A stretch of 42,048 bases of DNA from Virgibacillus halodenitrificans JCM 12304 (GTDB lineage: Bacteria > Bacillota > Bacilli > Bacillales > Amphibacillaceae), in the NCBI RefSeq assembly GCF_001310895.1, contig NZ_BAZS01000035.1, positions 1 through 42,048 on the forward strand. Reading direction: 5' to 3'. Both the position numbers and the translations under genes were made by a program. This document shows positions 32,229-39,626 of this stretch, one piece after another. How positions within the stretch are numbered: position 1 is the stretch's first letter; every line of letters starts with the position of its first letter. The notes under the pieces are model-generated. The model had not been told where the DNA came from. It made no database searches and saw only the letters and a program-made list of their open reading frames with translations.

Positions 32229-33149
32229 CTATTGTTCCCAGCGTATTTCACCTATGTTGTCCATATTATAGCCCAATGAACGTAACTTCTCTTGAAAATC
32301 CTTACTTTTCAATATTTTACGTACAGCAGAAATAAGCTGCATATTTTCTTCGTTCTTCAGTAATACAAGGTCATAGCTTTCTTCTATTAAAGGAATAAAA
32401 TCAACAGGTGCTAATTTTGATACTTGTTCAATACCTACACCAACATCTGCTTTGCCACTTGCAATAGCTGAAGCAATATCGAGATGGCTTTTCATTTCCT
32501 GTTCATAGCCTGCCACCTGTAATTTATTTATATCGTGCAAACGGAATTGTTCATCTAATAAGATACGTGCACCTGCTCCAGGTTCACGATTTACTATAGT
32601 TATACCCTTCTTCATAAGATCAGGCCAAGAAGTAATCGATTTCGGATTGCCTTTCGCTACATAAAATCCCGCAATTCGTTTAATAAATCCGATAACAATA
32701 AATGACTTACTGACAAGTAATTTCCGAACATAAGGAATATTATATGTCCCCGTATCCCCATCAAACAAATGCGTACTAACAATATTCGCCTTTCCCTTAT
32801 ACAAACCTATCAAACTATCCAGGCTCCCTGTATATGACCTTAAAGGCATCTCATTTATTTGTTTTTCTAGTTCTCCAGCTAAAATATCCAAACTATTATC
32901 CTGACCGCAAATAACCACAGAAGATGATGGAGAAGAATCAGGAGTGGGTTGCTTTGAACTTCCATCATCTGTTTTTACTTCTTTTCCACGAAGTTTATAG
33001 TTTTCTAATTCTATGGCGTCGACTCTCATTTGTCTGCCTACACGAAACGCACTGAGCTGCCCCTTCTTAATTAAATCGTATACCGTTAGTTTCGATACTT
33101 TCAATAAACGCGCAATTTCTTCAGGTGTGTAAGACTCCTTGTGAGACAT
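32229..33149 (-). CDS. Molybdate-locus regulator: excisionase-type HTH plus periplasmic-binding domain
   Basis: A 306-residue protein. Residues ~5-55 are an HTH_17/excisionase-type domain (YTPEEIARLLKVSKLTVYDL, GRQMRVDAIELENYK). After a Ser/Pro-rich linker (~66-84), the rest is a PBP-like ligand domain (VVICGQDNSLDILAGELEKQ, ITIVNREPGAGARILLDEQF, GKADVGVGIEQV), without a signal peptide. Such proteins act as one-component molybdate/tungstate sensors in many bacteria. It is divergent from modA, with three phased direct repeats between. Start at 33149 has GAGGTGAAG upstream; the frame opens at 33170. Confidence 0.82.
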   Translation of the reverse strand: MSHKESYTPEEIARLLKVSKLTVYDLIKKGQLSAFRVGRQMRVDAIELENYKLRGKEVKTDDGSSKQPTPDSSPSSSVVICGQDNSLDILAGELEKQINEMPLRSYTGSLDSLIGLYKGKANIVSTHLFDGDTGTYNIPYVRKLLVSKSFIVIGFIKRIAGFYVAKGNPKSITSWPDLMKKGITIVNREPGAGARILLDEQFRLHDINKLQVAGYEQEMKSHLDIASAIASGKADVGVGIEQVSKLAPVDFIPLIEESYDLVLLKNEENMQLISAVRKILKSKDFQEKLRSLGYNMDNIGEIRWEQ

Positions 33150-33218
33150 AATCTTCACCTCATTTTCCATACTCTCTTAACGTCCATATTATCATTTACT
33201 TATAAATTAAATCCATAT

Positions 33219-33246
33219 ATAATTAGTTATAATTAGACATAATTAG
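33219..33246. promoter_or_regulatory. Three phased ATAATTAG repeats (probable regulator sites)
   Basis: ATAATTAG at 33219-33226, 33229-33236 and 33239-33246, exactly 10 bp apart and so on one face of the helix. A consensus TATAAT (33228-33233) for modA overlaps the second copy and no good -35 is seen. Confidence 0.7.
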
Positions 33247-33277
33247 TTGGATTGTGATTTGAACAGGAGGAAGAAAA

Positions 33278-34075
33278 ATGAGAAAGAATAGTCTCTTGCT
33301 TCTTATAATATTTTCAATCGTTCTATTAAACGCTTGTGGAAATAGTGATAACTCTTCCTTGGAACAAGAGAAAAATAATAAAAAGGAGAGCGAGTCGCTA
33401 ACAGTCTCTGCCGCAATTAGTTTAACGGATGCCCTCGATGAAATTAAAGAACTATATGAAAATGATCATGACGTTAACCTCACCTTTAATCTGGGTGGTT
33501 CAGGAAAGCTGGCTCAACAAATTCAACACGGAGCACCTGCAGATGTTTTTATTTCAGCAAATCAGGATTGGATGGATAAGCTCGAAAAGGAAAAGTTAAT
33601 CTTCCCTGATACACGAAAAGATGTAGCAGGAAACAGCCTTGTATTAATTACGCATAAAGATACTGATATAAACTACCATTCTGTTGAAGAAATTTCAGGA
33701 AAGGATATCGGGCAAGTTGCCATTGGAAATCCCGATAGCGTGCCGGCCGGTGAATATGCTGAACAAGCATTACAAAAATTGAATAAATGGGAAGAGTTTG
33801 AGAGCCAAATGGTTCTTGGCAAGGATGTTAGACAAGTACTTACCTATGTGGAAACTAAAAATGCAGAAATTGGCTTCGTTTATAAAAGTGATGCGCTTAC
33901 TTCCAGTAAAGTAAAGATACTTACAACATTAGCTCCGGAGACGCATGATCCTATTATTTATCCAATTGCAGTACTTAAAGAAACGAAACATACAGAAGCG
34001 GCAAAGTCATTTATCCAATTTATGGAGTCAAAGGAAGCACAACAAATATTGGAAAAGTATGGATTTAAAAAATAA
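33278..34075 (+). CDS. modA: Molybdate ABC transporter substrate-binding lipoprotein
   Basis: A 265-residue lipoprotein: signal peptide with lipobox L-N-A-C20. The mature part has the ModA pattern SLTVSAAISLTDALDEIKEL, FNLGGSGKLAQQIQHGAPAD, VFISANQDWMDKL and the C-terminal AKSFIQFMESKEAQQILEKY; the Ser, Ala and Tyr positions that bind the oxyanion are in place (YAEQAL; GFVYKSDA). It captures molybdate outside the cell for ModBC. The ATG has CAGGAGGAAG upstream. The first gene of modABC, with 16 nt to modB. Confidence 0.92.
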   Translation: MRKNSLLLLIIFSIVLLNACGNSDNSSLEQEKNNKKESESLTVSAAISLTDALDEIKELYENDHDVNLTFNLGGSGKLAQQIQHGAPADVFISANQDWMDKLEKEKLIFPDTRKDVAGNSLVLITHKDTDINYHSVEEISGKDIGQVAIGNPDSVPAGEYAEQALQKLNKWEEFESQMVLGKDVRQVLTYVETKNAEIGFVYKSDALTSSKVKILTTLAPETHDPIIYPIAVLKETKHTEAAKSFIQFMESKEAQQILEKYGFKK

Positions 34076-34091
34076 TCTCAGGATGATTTTT

Positions 34092-34781
34092 ATGGAAAAT
34101 ATGAATCTTTCACCACTTTGGCTATCTTTTCAAACTGCAGCTCTGGCTACGGTTATTGTTTTTATAGCCGGGGTTTTTCTTGCAAGAGTAATAACTAGAA
34201 ATACATTCCCAGGAAAAAGTATTCTGGAAGCAATTTTTCTGCTTCCACTTGTTTTACCACCAACTGTAGTCGGTTTTGGTTTATTATTTATTTTTGGTAA
34301 AAATGGGCCTCTTGGAATATTGTTATCCAAATGGTTTGATGTACAAATCGTTTTCACCTGGTATGCTGTGCTAATTGCTGCAATCGTTGTAGCCTTTCCC
34401 CTCATGTATCAGAGCGCTTCGGCCGCATTTCAGCAATATGATGCCAATTTGGAAAAAGCAGCGTATACCATGGGGGCTTCCAAGTGGCGTGTCTTTTGGA
34501 CGATCTCCTTCCCCTTGGCTTGGCCTGGCTTGCTTGGTGGCTTGGTCCTCACTTTTGCCCGAGCACTTGGTGAATTTGGAGCTACCCTTATGCTTGCAGG
34601 GTATATACCAGGTGTAACAGATACCATTCCACTTGCCATTTACTTTGCAGTTGAATCAGGAAATACAGAAATGGCCACTTTCTGGGTGATCATTATTGTT
34701 GCTCTCGGTTTCAGTGCTATTCTATGGTTAAACTGGTGGAGCAAACGAAACATGATGCGTTATTCCCAGCGACCGAAATAA
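34092..34781 (+). CDS. modB: Molybdate ABC transporter permease
   Basis: A 229-residue inner-membrane permease with about five to six membrane segments. ModB marks: LPLVLPPTVVGFGLLFIFGK and, before the last segments, the ABC-contact (EAA) loop ARALGEFGATLMLAGYIPG. Start chosen at 34092 with AGGATGA upstream; the ATG at 34083 is within that site, and the longer frame back to 33945 overlaps modA in a shadow frame. Confidence 0.92.
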   Translation: MENMNLSPLWLSFQTAALATVIVFIAGVFLARVITRNTFPGKSILEAIFLLPLVLPPTVVGFGLLFIFGKNGPLGILLSKWFDVQIVFTWYAVLIAAIVVAFPLMYQSASAAFQQYDANLEKAAYTMGASKWRVFWTISFPLAWPGLLGGLVLTFARALGEFGATLMLAGYIPGVTDTIPLAIYFAVESGNTEMATFWVIIIVALGFSAILWLNWWSKRNMMRYSQRPK

Positions 34782-34805
34782 ACCGACAGTAAAGGTGGAT
34801 TTTCC

Positions 34806-35423
34806 ATGTTACATATAAATGTTCATAAAAAGCTATCCCACTTTAAACTGGAAGTAAATTTTTCAGTGGGAAATGAAATAGTTATTCTTTTTGGGGCATC
34901 AGGCTCTGGCAAGACAACCATCCTAAATTGTGTCGCAGGACTGATCAAACCGGACGCTGGAGAAATCACCCTTCAAGGTCGTACACTCTATGACACATTT
35001 GTTACAGTACCAACACCGAAAAGGAACATCGGTTATCTGTTTCAGGATTATGCACTTTTCCCCCATATGACTGTTTTTAAAAATATTCGTTATGGAGCAA
35101 AAAGTGACGTGCTGGCGAAACAGCTAATGAAAGAATTAGCGATCGACCATCTATCAGAACAATATCCTTTATATATTTCCGGCGGAGAAAAACAACGGGT
35201 AGCCTTGGCTCGAGCACTTGCAACAGAACCAGAAGCACTTCTATTGGATGAACCTTTTTCCGCCCTGGATGAAGCAACTCGTGCAAACAGCCATGAAGAG
35301 CTAATTAGATTACAAAAGCTTTGGGATATTCCAATCATTATGGTCACACACTCAACAGAGGAAGCAAAAAAACTCGGCAACCGCATCCTTCATATAGAAA
35401 AGGGCCATTTTATTACAGAATAA
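34806..35423 (+). CDS. modC: Molybdate ABC transporter ATP-binding protein, short form
   Basis: A 205-residue ATPase. Walker A GASGSGKTT (~residues 30-38), Q-loop FQDYALFPHMT, signature ISGGEKQRVALARAL, Walker B LLLDEPFSALD and switch His VTHS are all present. It stops right after the ATPase core and lacks the C-terminal molybdate-binding (MOP/TOBE) domain of ~350-residue ModC proteins. Molybdate feedback may therefore depend on the separate regulator at 32229. It follows modB by 24 nt and ends at a strong terminator. Confidence 0.88.
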   Translation: MLHINVHKKLSHFKLEVNFSVGNEIVILFGASGSGKTTILNCVAGLIKPDAGEITLQGRTLYDTFVTVPTPKRNIGYLFQDYALFPHMTVFKNIRYGAKSDVLAKQLMKELAIDHLSEQYPLYISGGEKQRVALARALATEPEALLLDEPFSALDEATRANSHEELIRLQKLWDIPIIMVTHSTEEAKKLGNRILHIEKGHFITE

Positions 35424-35430
35424 CACATAC

Positions 35431-35464
35431 AAAAAGCAGCTACCTACAAGGGGCTGCTTTTTTT
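35431..35464. terminator. Bidirectional terminator after modC
   Basis: AAAAAGCAGC at 35431-35440 pairs with GCTGCTTTTT from 35453, with a seven-T run; it also serves the converging XRE-type gene. Confidence 0.85.
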
Positions 35465-35974
35465 CTAAGATATAAAAATAGTTAAAACCTTTGCTTCTTT
35501 ATTTTCAACGGGGACAAATAAATGAGGCTTTGTTCCTTTAAAATATGCAGAATCTCCTGCTTCCATAAAATGCTTCTCCCCATCGTACAATAGATAGATC
35601 GAGCCATCCAGAATGTAAATAAACTCTTCCTGTGAATGGGTGTATGGCTCATGCCGCAGATTATCATCTTTAGGGGTAACATGTACTATGGTTGGTTCAA
35701 TACTGGAAAATTTCGAACGATTAGCCAATAACTCATAAGAGTAACCCATACTTTCATTACCCACCGTGAATTGTCTTTCTGCTTTCGGAAGCATGACAAT
35801 ATCTGTTTCGGGATGGTCATCCAATACCCAGGCAAGCGGAACCTCTAAGGCCTCACTAATTTTTGATAAAGTAGCTACCGCGGAAGAAGTTTGCCCATTT
35901 TCTATTTTAGAAAGCATACTTTTAGAAATACCGCATTCGTCAGCAATTTGCTGTTGAGTTTTTTTATTACCCAA
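35465..35974 (-). CDS. XRE-family regulator with cupin sensor domain
   Basis: A 169-residue (as called) regulator. The helix-turn-helix reads TQQQIADECGISKSMLSKIE near the start, and a cupin domain covers ~85-169 (HEPYTHSQEEFIYILDGSIY, KHFMEAGDSAYFKGTKPHLF) with the usual His and Glu metal/ligand residues. The first HTH helix is missing if translation begins at the TTG at 35974. The frame continues upstream as IDLHNIGRKIKEAR (to 36016), which looks like that helix, but no ATG, GTG or TTG is found before a TAG. An AGGGGAGG site lies 6 nt before an ATA at 36016; a weaker AAGGA precedes the TTG. Family call is firm, start is not. Confidence 0.85.
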   Translation of the reverse strand: MGNKKTQQQIADECGISKSMLSKIENGQTSSAVATLSKISEALEVPLAWVLDDHPETDIVMLPKAERQFTVGNESMGYSYELLANRSKFSSIEPTIVHVTPKDDNLRHEPYTHSQEEFIYILDGSIYLLYDGEKHFMEAGDSAYFKGTKPHLFVPVENKEAKVLTIFIS

Positions 35975-36219
35975 CCGGGCTTCCTTAATTTTTCTACCTA
36001 TATTATGTAAATCTATTGGGGACCTCCCCTTTCTCTACAGACCTTTCTAGTGATTTAATCATAGAGGAGCATGCCCCATTCGTCAAGGAACGCTGAGAAA
36101 AGCGCATGCGTCTTTAAGGAAGACAGATAAAATCCTCCTCCTTGAGCCATTTCTATTTTCATAATCAGTAGACATCGAATTGAAGCATCAAAAAATGACT
36201 TTTTGAAAAATTATAGTTG

Positions 36220-36492
36220 CTATTTTTTGGGGAATAGTTTCATCCCTATCTTTATTCCTAAGTAAAACCCTATAAAAGCTAAAATACCTACTATTACACT
36301 TGCTTCTAAAACATAATTATGCAGGTTCTTAAATAAAGATAAATTTATAAAAATAGAAATAAATATAAATATAGCTGCAAAAACGTTTGAGAATATTAAA
36401 GCTAGAGTAGTTATTTCTCTATTCTTTGACGTAAAACGCACCTCCTCATATTTCCAAAAATTTAAAATAAACAGAGCAAAAGCCATCAACAA
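36220..36492 (-). CDS. Small membrane protein, unknown
   Basis: A protein of up to 90 residues with two to three hydrophobic stretches (LALIFSNVFAAIFIFISIFI; VIVGILAFIGFYLGIKIGMK). No clear ribosome site precedes the TTG at 36492 or the ATG at 36486, and the start lies inside an inverted repeat (GCCATCAA/TTGATGGC) that may be the terminator of the HMG-CoA lyase gene. An AGGAGGTG sits inside the frame at ~36440, so a shorter start is possible. Family not recognised. Confidence 0.45.
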   Translation of the reverse strand: MLMAFALFILNFWKYEEVRFTSKNREITTLALIFSNVFAAIFIFISIFINLSLFKNLHNYVLEASVIVGILAFIGFYLGIKIGMKLFPKK

Positions 36493-36601
36493 TTGATGGC
36501 TTCTAAAAGCTATATACCTAGCAATGCCGTTAATCTATCTATTCTCTGCCATAAGGGCATTTACTTGTTTGATTTTTGCATCAGTAAAATGGTAATAATG
36601 T

Positions 36602-37507
36602 TTAAAGTTGAGCAGTTGTATAGGCGAGTGACTTGCTAGGAAGTACCTTTCCCAGTTTGTTTTGAATATATAAAGCCGCTTCCTGGAACTTCTTCTCATC
36701 TATACCTGTTTTCACACCTAATCCATGTAATAAATATAATACATCGTTTGTAGCAACATTACCTGCCGCACCAGGCGCATATGGACAACCACCAAGCCCT
36801 CCGACAGAGCTATCAAAGCGCGTAATCCCATAATCCATGGAAGTCATAATGTTAGCTATTGCCATCCCCCTTGTATCGTGAAAATGCATAATAACTTTTT
36901 CTTTTGGATACCTTTTTAAAATCGGTTCGAGGAGTTGACCTACTTGAGATGGAACAGCTGTACCAATGGTATCTCCAAGTGAAAGATCATCTACACCAAA
37001 TTCTAAAAGTCGATCACATACTCGAATCACTTCATCGGGGTCTATTCTACCTTCATACGGACAATCAAAAACAGTAGAAACATAGCCTGTAACATGCTTG
37101 CCGGCTTTTTTCGCTTCTTCTATGACTTCCTTTAGCACTGGGAAGGTCTCATCAATGGATTTATTAATGTTCTTTTTATTATGTGATTCACTCGCTGACA
37201 TGAATACAGAAGCTCCATCAATTCCTGCTTCCAAGGCAAGCTCAAGCCCTTTTTGATTTGGTACAAGTGCAGAATATTTCACTTCTGGCTTACGTTTAAT
37301 TTTGCGGCCAACTTCATGTGCATCAGATAATGCCGGTACCCATTTCGGATGGACAAATGAGGAGTATTCAATTTCTTTCACTCCTGATTCTGAAAGCATA
37401 TTAATCCAGTTCACCTTATCTGCAGTGGAAATAATTTTCTTTTCGTTTTGCAAGCCATCACGCGGGCCTACTTCTTTTATTTGTACAAGATCTGGCCATC
37501 GTCCCAT
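36602..37507 (-). CDS. mvaB: Hydroxymethylglutaryl-CoA lyase
   Basis: A 301-residue TIM-barrel lyase of the HMGL type that splits HMG-CoA into acetoacetate and acetyl-CoA, the last step of leucine breakdown. It has the catalytic EVGPRDGLQNEK near the N terminus (R16, D17), the metal-ligand HFHDTRGMA and the signature loop GGLGGCPYAPGAAGNVATND with the essential Cys. The ATG has GAGGAGGATT upstream. No other leucine-degradation genes (acyl-CoA dehydrogenase, methylcrotonyl-CoA carboxylase) flank it, which is unusual for this gene in Bacillaceae. A palindrome in its upstream region suggests repressor control. Confidence 0.9.
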   Translation of the reverse strand: MGRWPDLVQIKEVGPRDGLQNEKKIISTADKVNWINMLSESGVKEIEYSSFVHPKWVPALSDAHEVGRKIKRKPEVKYSALVPNQKGLELALEAGIDGASVFMSASESHNKKNINKSIDETFPVLKEVIEEAKKAGKHVTGYVSTVFDCPYEGRIDPDEVIRVCDRLLEFGVDDLSLGDTIGTAVPSQVGQLLEPILKRYPKEKVIMHFHDTRGMAIANIMTSMDYGITRFDSSVGGLGGCPYAPGAAGNVATNDVLYLLHGLGVKTGIDEKKFQEAALYIQNKLGKVLPSKSLAYTTAQL

Positions 37508-37617
37508 TTATAATCCTCCTCATATCTCACTGTATGATTGCGCTTTCATTAGCGGAGTTTACTATAATTATTTGCTCTTTATTAATTACTGTATTTATAT
37601 TCACTTCTGTTTCTTAT

Positions 37618-37636
37618 TATTCAACCTTGTTGAATA
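37618..37636. promoter_or_regulatory. Inverted repeat upstream of mvaB, possible repressor site
   Basis: TATTCAAC-CTT-GTTGAATA, a perfect 8-3-8 inverted repeat ~115 nt before the mvaB start in a very AT-rich stretch. The repressor is not in the window. Confidence 0.55.
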
Positions 37637-37754
37637 TAGTATATAATAAAAATTCAGACAAAGTCAATTATTTTCGCACGGAGCAGGAAGAACATTGAAC
37701 TGCATCAATGTAAAATTCTCTTTCAGGACCTTATCTATGAAAAGCTTATTCAAC

Positions 37755-37806
37755 TGCTGCCGATTAAACCTTTCTGCGGCGGATTAGCTCGCTTTACTGC
37801 CGATTC
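37755..37806. repeat. Dispersed copy of the 40-bp tandem repeat
   Basis: CTGCCGATTAA, then TCTGCGGCGGATTAG, then ACTGCCGATT, matching the unit at 10258-10404 with changes. It lies in the 366-nt gap between the mvaB and FMN-reductase genes; the rest of the gap holds the palindrome at 37618 and the terminator at 37822. Confidence 0.7.
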
Positions 37807-37821
37807 CCCTGTCTCTTCACA

Positions 37822-37859
37822 TAAAAAAAGTCTTGAAATCTTTTATAGATTTCAAGACT
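37822..37859 (-). terminator. Intrinsic terminator of the FMN reductase gene
   Basis: AGTCTTGAAATC and GATTTCAAGACT form a perfect 12-bp stem with a 7-nt loop. On the minus strand it is followed by seven T. Confidence 0.9.
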
Positions 37860-37873
37860 CTCTAATGTTAGCT

Positions 37874-38434
37874 TTACCCACGAATTGATTTTAGTGCTGT
37901 ACTCCAAGCTATAACCTGATCAAGCATTTGGTTAGCATTTGCTGCATGATATTCTGCCGGTTGGAAGATACTCATATTTTCGAAGTCAGTCATTAAAGAA
38001 AAGGTAACAGCGGTGCGAACATCCGCAACCTGTAATTCTCCTAAAATGAGACGAAGATTCTCAATAGCTCTTGCCCCTCCCAAACTACCATAAGAAACGA
38101 AGCCTGCAGCTTTATTGTTTAGTTCCGGATTTAGATGGTCAAGCGCATTTTTAAGAATAGCTGAAGTTGCATGATTATATTCTGGTGTTACAAATACAAA
38201 ACCATCAAAGGATGCCATTTTCTCAGACCATGCTTTTATATATTTATTTGCTTCTTCTTGAGCAAACTTATCCAGCTCAGCACCTAGAAATGGTAATTTG
38301 TAGTCTGCTAAATCTACTAATTCATATTTAACCTCATCGTTACGGCTAATAGCAAAATCATATGCCCACTTTCCAACAGCTTCCCCATTACGCCCTTGAC
38401 GTGTACTTCCAACAATTATCCCTATAGTTAACAT
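37874..38434 (-). CDS. NADPH-dependent FMN reductase/quinone reductase
   Basis: A 186-residue flavodoxin-like reductase. GIIVGSTRQGRNGEAVGKWA holds the FMN-phosphate loop (GSTRxGR), and FVTPEYNHATSAILKNALDH is the second FMN-contact block; SYGSLGGARAIENLR completes it. These enzymes reduce FMN, quinones or azo dyes with NAD(P)H. The ATG has GGGAGGAAAAG upstream. The upstream region carries the palindrome ATCTTGAATTCAAGAT and a second partial copy, similar to MhqR boxes that control quinone-response genes in B. subtilis. Confidence 0.85.
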   Translation of the reverse strand: MLTIGIIVGSTRQGRNGEAVGKWAYDFAISRNDEVKYELVDLADYKLPFLGAELDKFAQEEANKYIKAWSEKMASFDGFVFVTPEYNHATSAILKNALDHLNPELNNKAAGFVSYGSLGGARAIENLRLILGELQVADVRTAVTFSLMTDFENMSIFQPAEYHAANANQMLDQVIAWSTALKSIRG

Positions 38435-38458
38435 ATTCTTTTCCTCCCATATATAAAT

Positions 38459-38474
38459 ATCTTGAATTCAAGAT
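38459..38474. promoter_or_regulatory. MhqR-like palindrome upstream of the reductase
   Basis: ATCTTGAATTCAAGAT, a perfect 16-bp palindrome 25 nt before the reductase start. From memory, the B. subtilis MhqR box is similar (ATCTCGAATTCGAGAT-like). A half copy, AAATTCAAGAT, is at 38533-38543. Confidence 0.6.
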
Positions 38475-38572
38475 TATTGATTGATAATTTTATGATAACA
38501 CCCATATTAACCAAAAGCAATCTATTTACTTTAAATTCAAGATAAAGAATATGTATCTATTATATACAATGC

Positions 38573-38600
38573 TTGCAGTTTATTGTGTTCATGATATGAT
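38573..38600 (+). promoter_or_regulatory. Promoter of glcT
   Basis: TTGCAG at 38573-38578, a 16-nt spacer and TATGAT at 38595-38600, 24 nt before the start codon. Confidence 0.55.
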
Positions 38601-38624
38601 GAAATTTTAAGGAGCAGAAGATAA

Positions 38625-39467
38625 ATGAATACATTTTTAATCAAAAAGGTTCTAAATAACAATGTACTTATTGCTTTAGATGAACAACAACATGAAGTTG
38701 TGCTCATTGGTAAAGGAATTGGTTTTCAAGCAAAGAAAAATGAAATAATACCCGAATCTTCCATTGAAAAATTGTTTGTATTGCGTAGCGAAAAAGAACA
38801 GGAACACTATAAACAGCTCTTACCTAATATAGATGAGTTCACGATGGATACAATTATTAGTTCTCTTGAAATGATAAGGAAACGAACGAATACACTGGTA
38901 AATGAACAGGTATTTGTTGCCTTAACAGATCATATTCTATTTGCCATCACCCGTTTAATGAAAGGCTTGGCAATTCGCAACCCATTTTTAAGTGAAACGA
39001 AAACGCTTTATCCCTTTGAATATGAAATTGCTGCAGAAGTAGTTGACTTTATTAATCAATCATTGGATATTAATCTGCCATCAGGAGAGGTTGGCTTTAT
39101 TACCCTTCATATTCATAGTGCCATAACAGATAAGCAATTAGCAGACATTAATCGTTACTCCCAGCTTGTAACTGTATTAATTGAAACCATTGAGAACCAA
39201 CTCAACATAACTATAGACAGAGAGGGAATTGATTATATCCGATTGGTAAGGCATCTCAGATATACGATGGAGCGTGTATTAAAGGAGGAGGAGATAACCG
39301 AACCGGAGAAGATAGCAAGCCTATTGAAAAAGGAATATCCTACATGTTATAATTTATCATGGAAGCTTATTAAGATTATGCAACAAACTTTAAAAAAACC
39401 TGTGTTTGATGCGGAGGCAGTTTATTTAACGATGCATCTGCAACGATTAACAAATAAATATGAATAA
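38625..39467 (+). CDS. glcT: GlcT, transcriptional antiterminator of ptsG (BglG family)
   Basis: A 280-residue RNA-binding antiterminator. Residues 1-~58 are the CAT RNA-binding domain (IKKVLNNNVLIALDEQQHEV, VLIGKGIGFQAKK). Two PTS-regulation domains follow (about 70-170 and 175-280) with the phosphorylatable His in LTDHIL, GFITLHIHSA, VRHLRYT and LTMHLQ. When glucose flows, GlcT dimerises and binds the RNA antiterminator before ptsG, blocking the overlapping terminator; without glucose, phosphorylation by EII-Glc inactivates it. The start has AAGGAG upstream. Its target RNA element and ptsG follow directly. Confidence 0.92.
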   Translation: MNTFLIKKVLNNNVLIALDEQQHEVVLIGKGIGFQAKKNEIIPESSIEKLFVLRSEKEQEHYKQLLPNIDEFTMDTIISSLEMIRKRTNTLVNEQVFVALTDHILFAITRLMKGLAIRNPFLSETKTLYPFEYEIAAEVVDFINQSLDINLPSGEVGFITLHIHSAITDKQLADINRYSQLVTVLIETIENQLNITIDREGIDYIRLVRHLRYTMERVLKEEEITEPEKIASLLKKEYPTCYNLSWKLIKIMQQTLKKPVFDAEAVYLTMHLQRLTNKYE

Positions 39468-39477
39468 TAATAGTCTT

Positions 39478-39585
39478 ACGTGTTACTGACTCGATCAGGC
39501 ATGAGTAGATGATTTGATGAAAAAAACAGATTTGGGAAAACTATCCCCTATCTGCATTTTGTCAATTCTGCTCATGCCTTTTTTT
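39478..39585 (+). promoter_or_regulatory. ptsG leader: RNA antiterminator overlapping an intrinsic terminator
   Basis: The 5' part (39478-39507, core GATCAGGCATGAG) resembles the B. subtilis ptsG RAT. Its GGCATGAG (39498-39505) also pairs with CTCATGCC (39571-39578), followed by TTTTTTT, to form the terminator. A smaller hairpin, CAGAT...ATCTG, lies in the loop (39527-39554). The two folds exclude each other, as needed for GlcT control. Confidence 0.85.
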
Positions 39586-39626
39586 GTTGCTTAAATAAGC
39601 TTATCTATTACTTAGGAGGTTTTACA

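Noticed and set aside
36535-36601. Protein-like minus-strand tail after the HMG-CoA lyase stop (HYYHFTDAKIKQVNALMAEN)
   Set aside because: It lies in another frame with no start; could be a gene remnant, but there is no second piece to confirm it.
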